Below, in pieces: positions 16,853 through 24,020 of a stretch of DNA of 50,459 bases; positions within the stretch are counted from its first letter, which is position 1, and every line of letters begins with the position of its first letter. The position numbers and the translations under genes were made by a program. The stretch covers positions 1 through 50,459 of the forward strand of contig VMSR01000084.1 in NCBI GenBank assembly GCA_013792075.1. The letters are read 5' to 3'. The notes beneath the pieces are model-generated. The model was not told the DNA's origin, searched no databases, and saw only the letters and a list, made by a program, of their open reading frames with translations. The stretch comes from Desulfobacula sp. (GTDB taxonomy: Bacteria; Desulfobacterota; Desulfobacteria; Desulfobacterales; Desulfobacteraceae).

Positions 16853-18103
16853 TCAATGTGCTGCCGGAGGCGGTTTCAAGAAAAAGCTCACTGCCGCTGC
16901 CAGGGCCGTCAGAACGGCGCAGAGCCAGAAACCGGCACTGAAACTGCCGGTGACATCCGCCAGAAACCCTGCCATAGCAGGGCCGGCAATCTGGCCGGCC
17001 CCGAAAAACAGGGTGATAAACCCCAGAGCCCTGACCGCCCTGGCCGGGCCCATGTAATCCCCCACTGCCGCAGACATGATAGTGGGGATACTCCACACAA
17101 TGAGCCCAAAAATCACGATGGACGCATACAAGAACAGATCCGGCAGGGGAGCCGCCGCCAGGGTATAGGCAATGGTAAACAGACCATAGACCATCATCAG
17201 ACCCTTCCTGCGCCCGATCCGATCGGACAGCCCGCCGAACAGGGGCCCTGAAAAAATACTCAGGCCCCCGACCACGGCCCAGAAGAAACCGGCGGCCCCT
17301 TCCCCGAGCCCATGGTCCTTGACCAGGGCCGTTACAATAAAGGTGACATAAACCGAGTAGGTGGCCCCGAAAAACAGGTAAATACACCCCAGGTAGACCA
17401 TTGTTCCTTTGGCGGTCTTTTCTGAATGTTGACGGAGAGCTCCCCCTGCCCCACCCTGGCCGCCTGTATTTTCTCCCAGCGGTGCCAGGCCTTTCTGGGC
17501 CGGGTCATTGCGCAAAAGAACCAGGGCGGCCACGGCAATGACAAGGCAGATAGCGCCCATGGAAATCCAGGCGATACGCCAGCCCCCGGCACCTGCGGCT
17601 CCATTGATCCAGGGGACAAACACACCGGCAAAGACAATGGCCAGTCCATTGCCGGACAGCATGGTGCCGGCGGCTCTTCCCCGGATGCTCTTTAAAAACC
17701 AGTGGGAGATCAATCCCATGAGGGGCACATTGGCAAGACCGGTACCGATTCCCGTGACCGTATAGAGAGCCAGCACCTGGAAAAAGGCCGTTGCCTGGCT
17801 GATCAGGGTAAGGGTGAAACCCACCAGCAACAGCCCTATAAAAATGGTGTTCCTGGCCCCCAGACGATTGGCCACCATGCCGGAAAAGAGCACCGATACC
17901 ATATACCCGACAAAGTTTCCCGTCCCGATAAACCCCATCTGGGAATAGTTCAGGTCCAGGGACAAACCCATGGAGGGCAGGAGCATCCCAATGGCAAACC
18001 GGCCCAGCCCCAGACAGGCGAACAGAATGGCCACTCCCGTAAACACAATAATCCAGCCATAGTGAAACGGCTTTTCGGCTTTGGAAATGTCTGATTCCTT
18101 CAT
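16853..18103 (-). CDS. MFS transporter (YbfB/YjiJ-like)
   Basis: A 416-residue major facilitator with twelve predicted membrane segments. HYGWIIVFTGVAILFACLGLGRFAIGMLLPSM is the opening region; its LGLGRFA segment is typical of the YbfB/YjiJ and oxalate/formate-antiporter-like branches (positions 18050-17950). Loop 2-3 has NRLGARN, and the second half has GGLSDRIGRRKGL, the repeated MFS signature. The central loop is glycine-rich (about residues 205-220). The substrate is unknown. AAAGGAAACCC precedes the ATG. It stands alone: a terminator follows it and the divergent apbE gene lies 220 bases away. Confidence 0.88.
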   Translation of the reverse strand: MKESDISKAEKPFHYGWIIVFTGVAILFACLGLGRFAIGMLLPSMGLSLDLNYSQMGFIGTGNFVGYMVSVLFSGMVANRLGARNTIFIGLLLVGFTLTLISQATAFFQVLALYTVTGIGTGLANVPLMGLISHWFLKSIRGRAAGTMLSGNGLAIVFAGVFVPWINGAAGAGGWRIAWISMGAICLVIAVAALVLLRNDPAQKGLAPLGENTGGQGGAGGALRQHSEKTAKGTMVYLGCIYLFFGATYSVYVTFIVTALVKDHGLGEGAAGFFWAVVGGLSIFSGPLFGGLSDRIGRRKGLMMVYGLFTIAYTLAAAPLPDLFLYASIVIFGLIVWSIPTIMSAAVGDYMGPARAVRALGFITLFFGAGQIAGPAMAGFLADVTGSFSAGFWLCAVLTALAAAVSFFLKPPPAAH

Positions 18104-18254
18104 GGGTTTCCTTTCTGGCGATAAAAGATTAAGACACTTGTACCGACTGCTGCAACCCGAACGGAAAATACTTCCTTTATAATGGGATTGTTTTCTTTAT
18201 TCAAGAAAAAGCCCTGGCCTTGCCACATTTTATCCCAAACAGGCCAAACTTGGC

Positions 18255-18282
18255 TTGACCATTCTAAAATAGAAGGTAAAAT
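18255..18282 (+). promoter_or_regulatory. Possible promoter for apbE
   Basis: TTGACC (18255-18260), a 16-base spacer and TAAAAT (18277-18282). The start would be near 18289, about 35 bases ahead of the ATG. Pattern match only. Confidence 0.42.
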
Positions 18283-18323
18283 ACCAGGCAGATTGCCCTT
18301 AACCCATTTTTTCCAAGGAATTC

Positions 18324-19364
18324 ATGATGCAGATGACCTTTAGATCCCATATCACCCCCATGATTTTAATTGTCCTTTTCTGCCTGCTGACCATGGATAT
18401 CCTTCCTGCCATCGCCAGACAATACGCCATCACCGGCAGAACCATGGGCACATTTTACAGTGTTAAATTCATTTCAACGACAGAACAATCCCCATCCCTC
18501 TGGCAGGAAAAGGTGAATACCCGGCTCAAAGAAGTCAATGCCAAACTTTCCATGTATGATCCCACGAGTGAAATTTCCAGGTTTAACCAATATCCGGCAA
18601 ACCGCCCCTTTAAACTCTCAACTGATTTTTACCAGGTACTTCTGGAATCCTCCCACCTTTACACGATAACCCATGGCGCCTGGGATGGAACCGTAAAACC
18701 CCTGGTGGATCTCTGGGGATTTGGCACAAAACAAAAAACAGACACCCTGCCGGAAACCGGCCAGATTCAAGAAGCCCTGGCCAGGACCGGATTCCACAAA
18801 CTGGCATTGACGGATCACCAATTAATAAAAAATGAAGCCACTATTACCCTGGACCTTGGTTCCATCGCCAAGGGATATGGGGTGGACGCCATTGCACGGC
18901 TTTTTTCTGCCTTTGGGATCAAAAATTTTCTGGTGGAAATTGGGGGCGAACTTGTGGGCTCCGGAACGAACAAGCACGGAGACCCCTGGGTGGTGGGTAT
19001 CAGCAAACCTGAAAAAAACGGCCTGAGCCAGGAACTATACAAAACAATTGTCCTAAAGGACATGGCCATTGCCACCAGCGGCAATTATCGAAATTTTTTT
19101 GAACAGAACGGCCGCGTCTTCTCCCACATCATCGACCCCAAGACCGGAGTTCCCGTTGGGAACCAGGTGGTCAGCACCTCGGTGATTGCAAAAAACTGCA
19201 CCCTTGCCGACGGGCTTGCCACGGCACTCATGGTCATGGATATCCAAAAGGGCATCGCCCTTGTCAATTCCCTGGTCAACACCGAATGCCTGATCATCCA
19301 AAAGCAGGGAAATGAATTTATATCCACCCGGTCAGACGGATTTGAGGTATTTGAAAAAAAATAA
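18324..19364 (+). CDS. apbE: FAD:protein FMN transferase (ApbE)
   Basis: A 346-residue exported flavin transferase that attaches FMN covalently to a threonine of target proteins such as NqrC, RnfG or other periplasm-facing flavoproteins, using FAD and Mg2+. Residues 1 to ~31 form a signal sequence without an obvious lipobox. Family motifs: GRTMGTFYSVKF, AWDGTVKPLVDLWGFG, LDLGSIAKGYGVD, VEIGGELVGSG, ATSGNYRNFF, FSHIIDPKTG and ADGLATALMV, the last two around the metal and FAD site. AAGGAATTC precedes the ATG. No Rnf or Nqr genes lie next to it, so the acceptor must be encoded elsewhere. It ends at a hairpin terminator. Confidence 0.94.
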   Translation: MMQMTFRSHITPMILIVLFCLLTMDILPAIARQYAITGRTMGTFYSVKFISTTEQSPSLWQEKVNTRLKEVNAKLSMYDPTSEISRFNQYPANRPFKLSTDFYQVLLESSHLYTITHGAWDGTVKPLVDLWGFGTKQKTDTLPETGQIQEALARTGFHKLALTDHQLIKNEATITLDLGSIAKGYGVDAIARLFSAFGIKNFLVEIGGELVGSGTNKHGDPWVVGISKPEKNGLSQELYKTIVLKDMAIATSGNYRNFFEQNGRVFSHIIDPKTGVPVGNQVVSTSVIAKNCTLADGLATALMVMDIQKGIALVNSLVNTECLIIQKQGNEFISTRSDGFEVFEKK

Positions 19365-19384
19365 TCCCTGCCCCTCCCAGGCTT

Positions 19385-19411
19385 GCTGGAATTTCCAGCT
19401 GAATTTTTTTT
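19385..19411 (+). terminator. Rho-independent terminator after apbE
   Basis: The stem GCTGGAA/TTCCAGC (19385-19399, self-complementary with a minimal loop; realistically GCTGG-AATTT-CCAGC) is followed by TGAA and eight T. It lies 20 bases after the apbE stop. Confidence 0.7.
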
Positions 19412-19565
19412 ACCCCGAACTTTTTCTTAAAATGGATGATTTTGGCGTGCTACCATGAGCCAAAGACATTGTTTAAGCTATTTCTCATCGTTTTATTTAA
19501 TATTTCCAGATTATTAACCGGGTCGATCTATTTTATTATTCAGCATTCTAAACACCAAAAAACAT

Positions 19566-19595
19566 TTGACAACATCACCTAAAGTCTTTTATAAT
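19566..19595 (+). promoter_or_regulatory. Consensus sigma70 promoter of the HMG-CoA-lyase-like gene
   Basis: Perfect hexamers: TTGACA (19566-19571), an 18-base spacer and TATAAT (19590-19595). The start would be at about 19602, which is the first base of a palindromic operator. The leader to the ATG at 19659 is about 57 bases. It is the best promoter match in the window. Confidence 0.75.
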
Positions 19596-19601
19596 TACTT
19601 G

Positions 19602-19619
19602 TGACTGAGCGCTCGCTCA
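19602..19619 (+). promoter_or_regulatory. TetR-type palindromic operator over the transcription start
   Basis: An 18-base imperfect palindrome, TGACTGAGCGCTCGCTCA, with a perfect central GAGCGCTC and perfect outer TGA/TCA; 14 of 18 positions are symmetric. The layout resembles TetR-family FadR-type sites (TGAATGA...TCATTCA in Bacillus). It sits directly after the -10 box, where a bound repressor would block initiation. No TetR gene lies in the window, so the regulator is unlinked here. Confidence 0.6.
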
Positions 19620-19658
19620 TAAAGATATGTTGAACCGTTGAAAGAAAAGGAAAAGAAA

Positions 19659-20837
19659 ATGACAGACGTCTATATTAGCAAAAATCAATTGGCAGGAAAA
19701 AAAGTGGAACTAAGTGATATCAGCATCAGAGACGGCCTGCAGTCGCTGGAGACCGTTATTGATACTGACACCAAGGTCAAATATCTGGAAGGCTTGATTC
19801 TGGCAGGATTCAAGCGCATGGAGGCCACCAACTACGGCCACCCCAAATTTGTACCCTTTTTTTTCGATGCAACGGAAGTATTAAAGCGCTTGCTGAACAG
19901 TGAAACCAAGGGACCGGACGGCAGAACCATTGGTCAAATGATGAAACGCAACGGCGGAGATGTTGAACTGACTGCGGTCTGCATCCATGAAAGTGGTGCT
20001 GAAAGGGTTTTTAAAGATGTTGATGCAGGCCTTGGGCCAGACCGTATCCTGCAAATGACCTCAACCTGCCCGGAACATCAGAAGGCCAACTCGGGAAAAA
20101 CCCATGACCAGTACTTTGCCATGACCGAACAGGTCATTAAAGCCGCACACAGCCGGGGATTGCTGGTAAACGGCACGGTCAGCACCATCTGGGGCAGCCC
20201 CTTTGAAAAATTCAATAAACAATACTCCATGAAAGAGAAACTGGATATTGCCATTAGCTTTGTCAAACGATATCTGGATTGCGGGGCCGACGACATAGAA
20301 CTTGCCGACCATGATGGATCGGTTACGGATTATCACAAATCCTATGAATTTTTCAGCCGCGTACTTGATCCCAAGGAGATGGGAAAAGGGCCCGATGGCC
20401 GGGACTATTCCGATCCCAAGCTTTACATCGCCCACTTTCACACCAAAAACATGGCATCGGCCCTTAGAAATGCTGCCGCCGCTCTTAAAGCCGGCATTAT
20501 CCGGTTTGAATCCTGCATGTCCGGCATAGGCGGCCAACCGGCCAACACAGTGGACGGTGTTGTCATTCAAGGCCGTGAAGGCGATTATTACAGCGATCAC
20601 TTTAACCATGGGCTCATTTCAACAGAGGACATGGTGACCATGTTCCATGAAATCGGAGTCGATACCGGTATCAATCAGGAAATGCTGATTGCCCTGGCAA
20701 AAAGCTTTAAGTCCGATGTGGTGGATATGTTTGCTGCCAACCAGAAAAAACTTGGCCGGGAGTTCATGAACTGCCGCTCTTTTATGCTGACAAAAGGAGC
20801 GCTGCCCGAAAGCGTTACCAAACTATACACCGAGTAG
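19659..20837 (+). CDS. HMG-CoA-lyase-like DRE-TIM metallolyase family protein
   Basis: A 392-residue TIM-barrel enzyme of the HMGL-like family, which makes or breaks C-C bonds next to a CoA thioester or keto acid with a divalent metal. ISIRDGLQS supplies the first metal Asp and the RDGLQ motif of HMG-CoA lyases; IAHFHTKN supplies the HxH metal ligands. The loop that in HMG-CoA lyase reads GGCPYA here reads GIGGQPAN, so the catalytic cysteine is replaced by glutamine. The protein is also about 90 residues longer than typical HMG-CoA lyase. A different reaction is therefore possible. Start choice: ATG at 19659 follows AAAAGGAAAAG; a TTG at 19638 lies in the ribosome-site region and is rejected. 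It is monocistronic, with a strong regulated promoter and a terminator. Confidence 0.82.
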   Translation: MTDVYISKNQLAGKKVELSDISIRDGLQSLETVIDTDTKVKYLEGLILAGFKRMEATNYGHPKFVPFFFDATEVLKRLLNSETKGPDGRTIGQMMKRNGGDVELTAVCIHESGAERVFKDVDAGLGPDRILQMTSTCPEHQKANSGKTHDQYFAMTEQVIKAAHSRGLLVNGTVSTIWGSPFEKFNKQYSMKEKLDIAISFVKRYLDCGADDIELADHDGSVTDYHKSYEFFSRVLDPKEMGKGPDGRDYSDPKLYIAHFHTKNMASALRNAAAALKAGIIRFESCMSGIGGQPANTVDGVVIQGREGDYYSDHFNHGLISTEDMVTMFHEIGVDTGINQEMLIALAKSFKSDVVDMFAANQKKLGREFMNCRSFMLTKGALPESVTKLYTE

Positions 20838-20903
20838 AACTTGGGAAAACATTCAAAAATCAAAATTTTACCATGGTCACTTAATCGATAGGCTGACCGG
20901 CAT

Positions 20904-20952
20904 CGAGCACCGTGCAATTAAACCTTAATTTGATTGCACGGTGCTCGCTTTT
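20904..20952 (+). terminator. Strong hairpin after the HMG-CoA-lyase-like gene
   Basis: A perfect 15-pair stem: CGAGCACCGTGCAAT at 20904-20918 and its complement at 20933-20947, with a 14-base A/T-rich loop that can pair further. It is followed by CTTTTC. The T tract is short, but the stem is long and GC-rich. It starts 66 bases after the stop. Confidence 0.7.
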
Positions 20953-20990
20953 CAGGACCGATGTGGTGGCTTTAGGGCAAAACATCTTGG

Positions 20991-21020
20991 TTGATTTTCC
21001 CGCCATAAAAAGCGTATAAG
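20991..21020 (+). promoter_or_regulatory. Possible promoter for the nuclease gene
   Basis: TTGATT (20991-20996), 18-base spacer, TATAAG (21015-21020). The leader to the predicted TTG start would be about 105 bases. Pattern match only. Confidence 0.38.
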
Positions 21021-21134
21021 GATATTTTGCTCATCTTTCCCCTGGCTGGAAAAGATCTTCAATTTTGAAATGGAAAAGGAAGTGGACTAGACGCTGCCCA
21101 TGCTAAAAACTGACGCTGTGACGACCTCTCTGAT

Positions 21135-21818
21135 TTGCTGACAATAGAAAAAAAAACGCTGGTTGTACTTTTCCTGCTGTTTTCCTTGGTACTGCCCTGT
21201 TTTGCCGACCCGTACAAGGTGATGCGGGTGGTGGACGGCGACACCCTTGATATTGATTATCAGGGAAAACGCGAAAGAATCCGCCTCCTGAATGTAGACA
21301 CACCCGAATCGGTCCACCCGGACAAAACCCGGAACACCCTTCTGGGAAAACAGGCTTCTGACTATACCCGCAAAAGACTTGCCGGCAAATCTGTATCCCT
21401 GGAATTTGAGGGCAAGAAAAGGGGCAAATACGGCAGACTCCTGGCCTATGTCATCCTGGACAGAAAAAACTTCAACCTTGAACTGGTCCAAAACGGCTGG
21501 TCTCCCTATTACACAAAGTACGGACAAAGCCAAACCCTCCATGGAAACTTTATCGATGCCCAGGCCCATGCAAAGGCCCAGCAACTGAATATCTGGGCAG
21601 ATCCACCCCCAAGGTCCATTGCTGCCAAACCGTCTGCCACTGCCCCGGAGCAGATGACCGCAACCAGACGCTTCCACGGGAATACCCAAAGCCATAAATT
21701 CCATGGTCCCGGCTGCCGGTATTTTCACTGCAGCACCTGTACCCGGATTTTCTCTTCCCGCAATGCTGCAAAGGACGCCGGGTTTTTTCCCTGCCAAGTT
21801 TGCTTACCGGGCCGTTAA
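21135..21818 (+). CDS. Secreted thermonuclease-like (SNase) protein with C-terminal Ada-like zinc motif
   Basis: About 227 residues. The N-terminal hydrophobic signal (LVVLFLLFSLVLPCFAD) is followed by a staphylococcal-nuclease domain (residues ~27-160). VVDGDTLDI carries the Ca2+-binding Asp, RIRLLNVDTPES the catalytic Arg and Glu, and GKYGRLLAYV the second active-site Arg. A low-complexity Pro/Ala linker leads to a ~45-residue module (SHKFHGPGC, CSTC, AAKDAGFFPCQVC) like the zinc-binding domain of Ada. The enzyme likely degrades DNA/RNA outside the cytoplasm. There is no ATG ahead of the signal peptide: an in-frame stop lies at 21111, so TTG 21135 (or CTG 21138) must start it, without a clear ribosome site. 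It converges on the DJ-1 gene. Confidence 0.82.
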   Translation: MLTIEKKTLVVLFLLFSLVLPCFADPYKVMRVVDGDTLDIDYQGKRERIRLLNVDTPESVHPDKTRNTLLGKQASDYTRKRLAGKSVSLEFEGKKRGKYGRLLAYVILDRKNFNLELVQNGWSPYYTKYGQSQTLHGNFIDAQAHAKAQQLNIWADPPPRSIAAKPSATAPEQMTATRRFHGNTQSHKFHGPGCRYFHCSTCTRIFSSRNAAKDAGFFPCQVCLPGR

Positions 21819-21912
21819 TGAAAAAGAGTCTTCCCAATTTAGGGGGTATGAACCTGGATTTCTCACCTTTTTCATGGTCAACAGCCCCCTTAGAAATTCG
21901 TTCCCCCAACCA

Positions 21913-22470
21913 TCAGGCGGTCACCAATGCAAGGCCCCGGGCCACCTGTTGTTTCTTTTCCATTGAATACAAAAGCGCCACCAGGGTGAGTGCAAACTCA
22001 CAGGCAGTGCCGGCCCCCCGACTGGTGATGCAATTGTTGTGTATCACCACATTTTGTTCAACAATGTTCTCCTTGCCAATCAAATCCACAAACCCGGGAT
22101 GACAGGTGACCTTTCCCGGGGTTATAAGACCGTGGCGGTGCAGGACCAGAGCCGGAGAGGCGCAGATCGCCCCGTAAAATTTTTTCTGAGCGGCCTGTTT
22201 TTTTAGCAGAATTTCAAGCTCTTTTGAGTCCCGAAGATTTTGGGCACCGGGAATACCGCCGGGAAGAACAATCAGATCAAATTCCTCGTCCATGCACTCT
22301 TGGATCAACCGGTTCGCCTTAAATTCAATGCCGCTGGAACCTTTGACATGGATATCATCCACAGATGCGACAATAACATGCGCACCTGCCCTTCGAAGAA
22401 CATCAATGATGGTGATGGCCTCCATTTCTTCCGTGCCCTGGGCCACCGGGACAAGGACTTTTTTTTCCAT
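21913..22470 (-). CDS. DJ-1/PfpI family protein (YajL-like)
   Basis: A 185-residue cytoplasmic protein of the DJ-1 superfamily. Motifs: KKVLVPVAQGTEEMEAI with the conserved glutamate that contacts the reactive cysteine, VLPGGIPGAQNL, the nucleophile elbow YGAICASPALVL with the cysteine, and CITSRGAGTACEFAL. The order and length match the DJ-1/YajL branch, to which chaperone, glyoxalase III and deglycase activities have been assigned, with the deglycase claim disputed. An AAAGGAGC ribosome site precedes the ATG. It is preceded by its own promoter-like sequence and separated by 120 bases from the radC-DUF3047 unit on the same strand. Confidence 0.9.
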   Translation of the reverse strand: MEKKVLVPVAQGTEEMEAITIIDVLRRAGAHVIVASVDDIHVKGSSGIEFKANRLIQECMDEEFDLIVLPGGIPGAQNLRDSKELEILLKKQAAQKKFYGAICASPALVLHRHGLITPGKVTCHPGFVDLIGKENIVEQNVVIHNNCITSRGAGTACEFALTLVALLYSMEKKQQVARGLALVTA

Positions 22471-22510
22471 AATCTGCTCCTTTTTTTAAAGTTAAAAAAG
22501 AAAACAATAA

Positions 22511-22539
22511 AACCTAACAGGGGTTTTCCCGGAAGTCAA
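22511..22539 (-). promoter_or_regulatory. Sigma70-type promoter for the DJ-1 gene
   Basis: Minus strand: TTGACT (22539-22534), 17-base spacer, TAGGTT (22516-22511). The start near 22504 gives a leader of about 35 bases to the ATG at 22470. Pattern match only. Confidence 0.45.
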
Positions 22540-22590
22540 TCCATTGAAATATTAACACGGCAGTCCCTTGAAAGGGCCGGACTTCAGTCA

Positions 22591-23262
22591 TTATTTTTCT
22601 GAAAAATATATATCGCCATAGTATGTTTTGGCATGTCCATGGGTATTATCGGTGTCGGTCATGATGGCAATGGCATCAATGAAGTGAAATTGAGTTCCAA
22701 ACACTTGCTTTAAATCCTCATATACATTTCTTTTTTCAACGCACCAGGTGGACACTGGATCCTGCCGGTTCCGCAGGGCCATCATTTGCGCGTTTTTACC
22801 GGCAAAGGCATTGGCCCATATTTCGCCTTTGGCGGCCCGGTTAGCCCACACATAGTTCACGGCCCTGGTTCTCCACAAAAAAATTCCGCCGTCAATAACC
22901 ACATAGATTCTGGCAGCATAATCATCGCCGTATTTTGTTCGTTCGTCTTGTGTGTCCAGTCGATTTTCAATGCGCCAACTCCAGTTTAAAAACGGGAATT
23001 TTTCAATATCAATACGGACTTTTTTAATGAGCGCAGATGCCGTGTTTCGACTTTGGGCCAATAAAACCTGACGGTTCTCCAGTTGAAACAATTGATAGGA
23101 AGTGGACTCTTGAAATTTTTTTTCTTCCCATCCGGCAAGGCCGGATGCAGGAAAGTCTGCTATATAAAGGGGCCCTGCCGAGGCCATGGCCCCCATACAT
23201 AAAAAAAACAAAACACACCCACACAGGCGGGCATAAAAAAAGGCAGTTCCCCTATATTTCAT
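22591..23262 (-). CDS. DUF3047-family exported protein
   Basis: A 223-residue protein with a signal peptide (hydrophobic LCGCVLFFLCMGAMASAG, cut after ASA). The mature domain has the DUF3047 pattern: GWEEKKFQESTSYQLF, LNWSWRIENRLDTQDE, then GDDYAARIYVVIDGG and NYVWANRAAKGEIWAN, ending with ITDTDN-like IAIMTDTDNTHGHA and YYGDIYFSE. This beta-rich family is widespread in proteobacteria and of unknown role, probably periplasmic. Start choice: ATG at 23262 overlaps the radC stop (ATGAAATATAG); an upstream in-frame TTG at 23274 is less likely. The 11-base overlap implies translational coupling to radC. Confidence 0.85.
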   Translation of the reverse strand: MKYRGTAFFYARLCGCVLFFLCMGAMASAGPLYIADFPASGLAGWEEKKFQESTSYQLFQLENRQVLLAQSRNTASALIKKVRIDIEKFPFLNWSWRIENRLDTQDERTKYGDDYAARIYVVIDGGIFLWRTRAVNYVWANRAAKGEIWANAFAGKNAQMMALRNRQDPVSTWCVEKRNVYEDLKQVFGTQFHFIDAIAIMTDTDNTHGHAKTYYGDIYFSEK

Positions 23263-23911
23263 TTTTTTCCGCAAAAGAATAATATCCCTTTGTATTAAAA
23301 ATGATATGGTCCAACAGGTTCAACCCCAGTATTTCTGCAGCCGCTTTTAATCTTTTTGTGATGGAACGGTCTTCTTTGCTGGGGTTTAATTGGCCACTCG
23401 GGTGATTATGGGCCACAATCACGGCAGAAGCCCTTTCGGAGATGACATCGGCAAACACTTCCCTGGGATGCACCTGGCTTTTATTGACAAGCCCAATGGT
23501 CACCACCCGGACCGTCATGACCTCGTTTGCACCGTTTATGGAAACGCAGATGAAATGTTCCTGTTTCCGGTCGCCATAGTGCCGGATGAGCGGCAATATA
23601 TCGGCCGGAAATTTTATTTTCATCCCTTCCGGTTTGATCCGCCTGCGGACAAATTCAAATGCCGCACAAATCAATGTTGCTTTGGCTTCCCCGATGCCGT
23701 CCATTTCCATGATCTCTTTTGCCTGGAAATCCAAGCCAATGCCATCGATGACTTTTATCATCTTTTTTGACAGGGACAGCACATCTTCTTTTTGTGTGCC
23801 GCGTCCCAGAATAACGGCCAGCAATTCCTGGTCGGAAAGGGTTTTGGCCCCCTTTTCCATAAGCTTTTCCCGGGGCCGTTCTTTCTTGGGCATTTCTTTT
23901 TTTTTTTTCAT
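23252..23911 (-). CDS. radC: RadC-family JAB1/MPN domain protein
   Basis: A 219-residue protein. The N-terminal part (RPREKLMEKGAKTLSDQELLAVILGRGTQ) is the RadC helix-hairpin-helix region, with a second HhH segment IMEMDGIGEAKA. The JAB/MPN metalloprotease-like domain has AHNHPSGQLNPSKED, the JAMM zinc motif. RadC's original repair role is not supported by genetics, and its biochemical function is unsettled. The start codon is followed at once by twelve A residues (A12, 23908-23897 on the minus strand), so a slipped transcript would shift frame; an in-frame ATG at 23893 just after the run could serve instead. It overlaps the DUF3047 gene downstream. Confidence 0.92.
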   Translation of the reverse strand: MKKKKEMPKKERPREKLMEKGAKTLSDQELLAVILGRGTQKEDVLSLSKKMIKVIDGIGLDFQAKEIMEMDGIGEAKATLICAAFEFVRRRIKPEGMKIKFPADILPLIRHYGDRKQEHFICVSINGANEVMTVRVVTIGLVNKSQVHPREVFADVISERASAVIVAHNHPSGQLNPSKEDRSITKRLKAAAEILGLNLLDHIIFNTKGYYSFAEKNEI

Positions 23912-24020
23912 TGTTTTGCCTAACTCCCGGCTTTTACTTTTTGACCTGTCCTCCTTTTTCTTCTCCCCCTTTGAACGCCCTCGATACCTTTTTCAAAGGT
24001 CTATTTATTTGGAAGTTCAA

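Noticed and set aside
19638-19658. TTG start seven codons upstream for the HMG-CoA-lyase-like gene
   Set aside because: The stretch is the purine-rich ribosome-binding region; ATG 19659 has the correctly placed AAGGA.
20061-20609. Minus-strand open frame of 182 codons
   Set aside because: Antisense to the HMG-CoA-lyase-like gene; no family motifs.
21087-21797. Minus-strand open frame of 236 codons
   Set aside because: It lies antisense to the nuclease gene, which carries clear SNase and signal-peptide motifs.
23933-24020. ACCTTT/AAAGGT repeat between radC and the VWA gene as a terminator
   Set aside because: On the minus strand, the direction of the VWA gene, no T run follows the stem.
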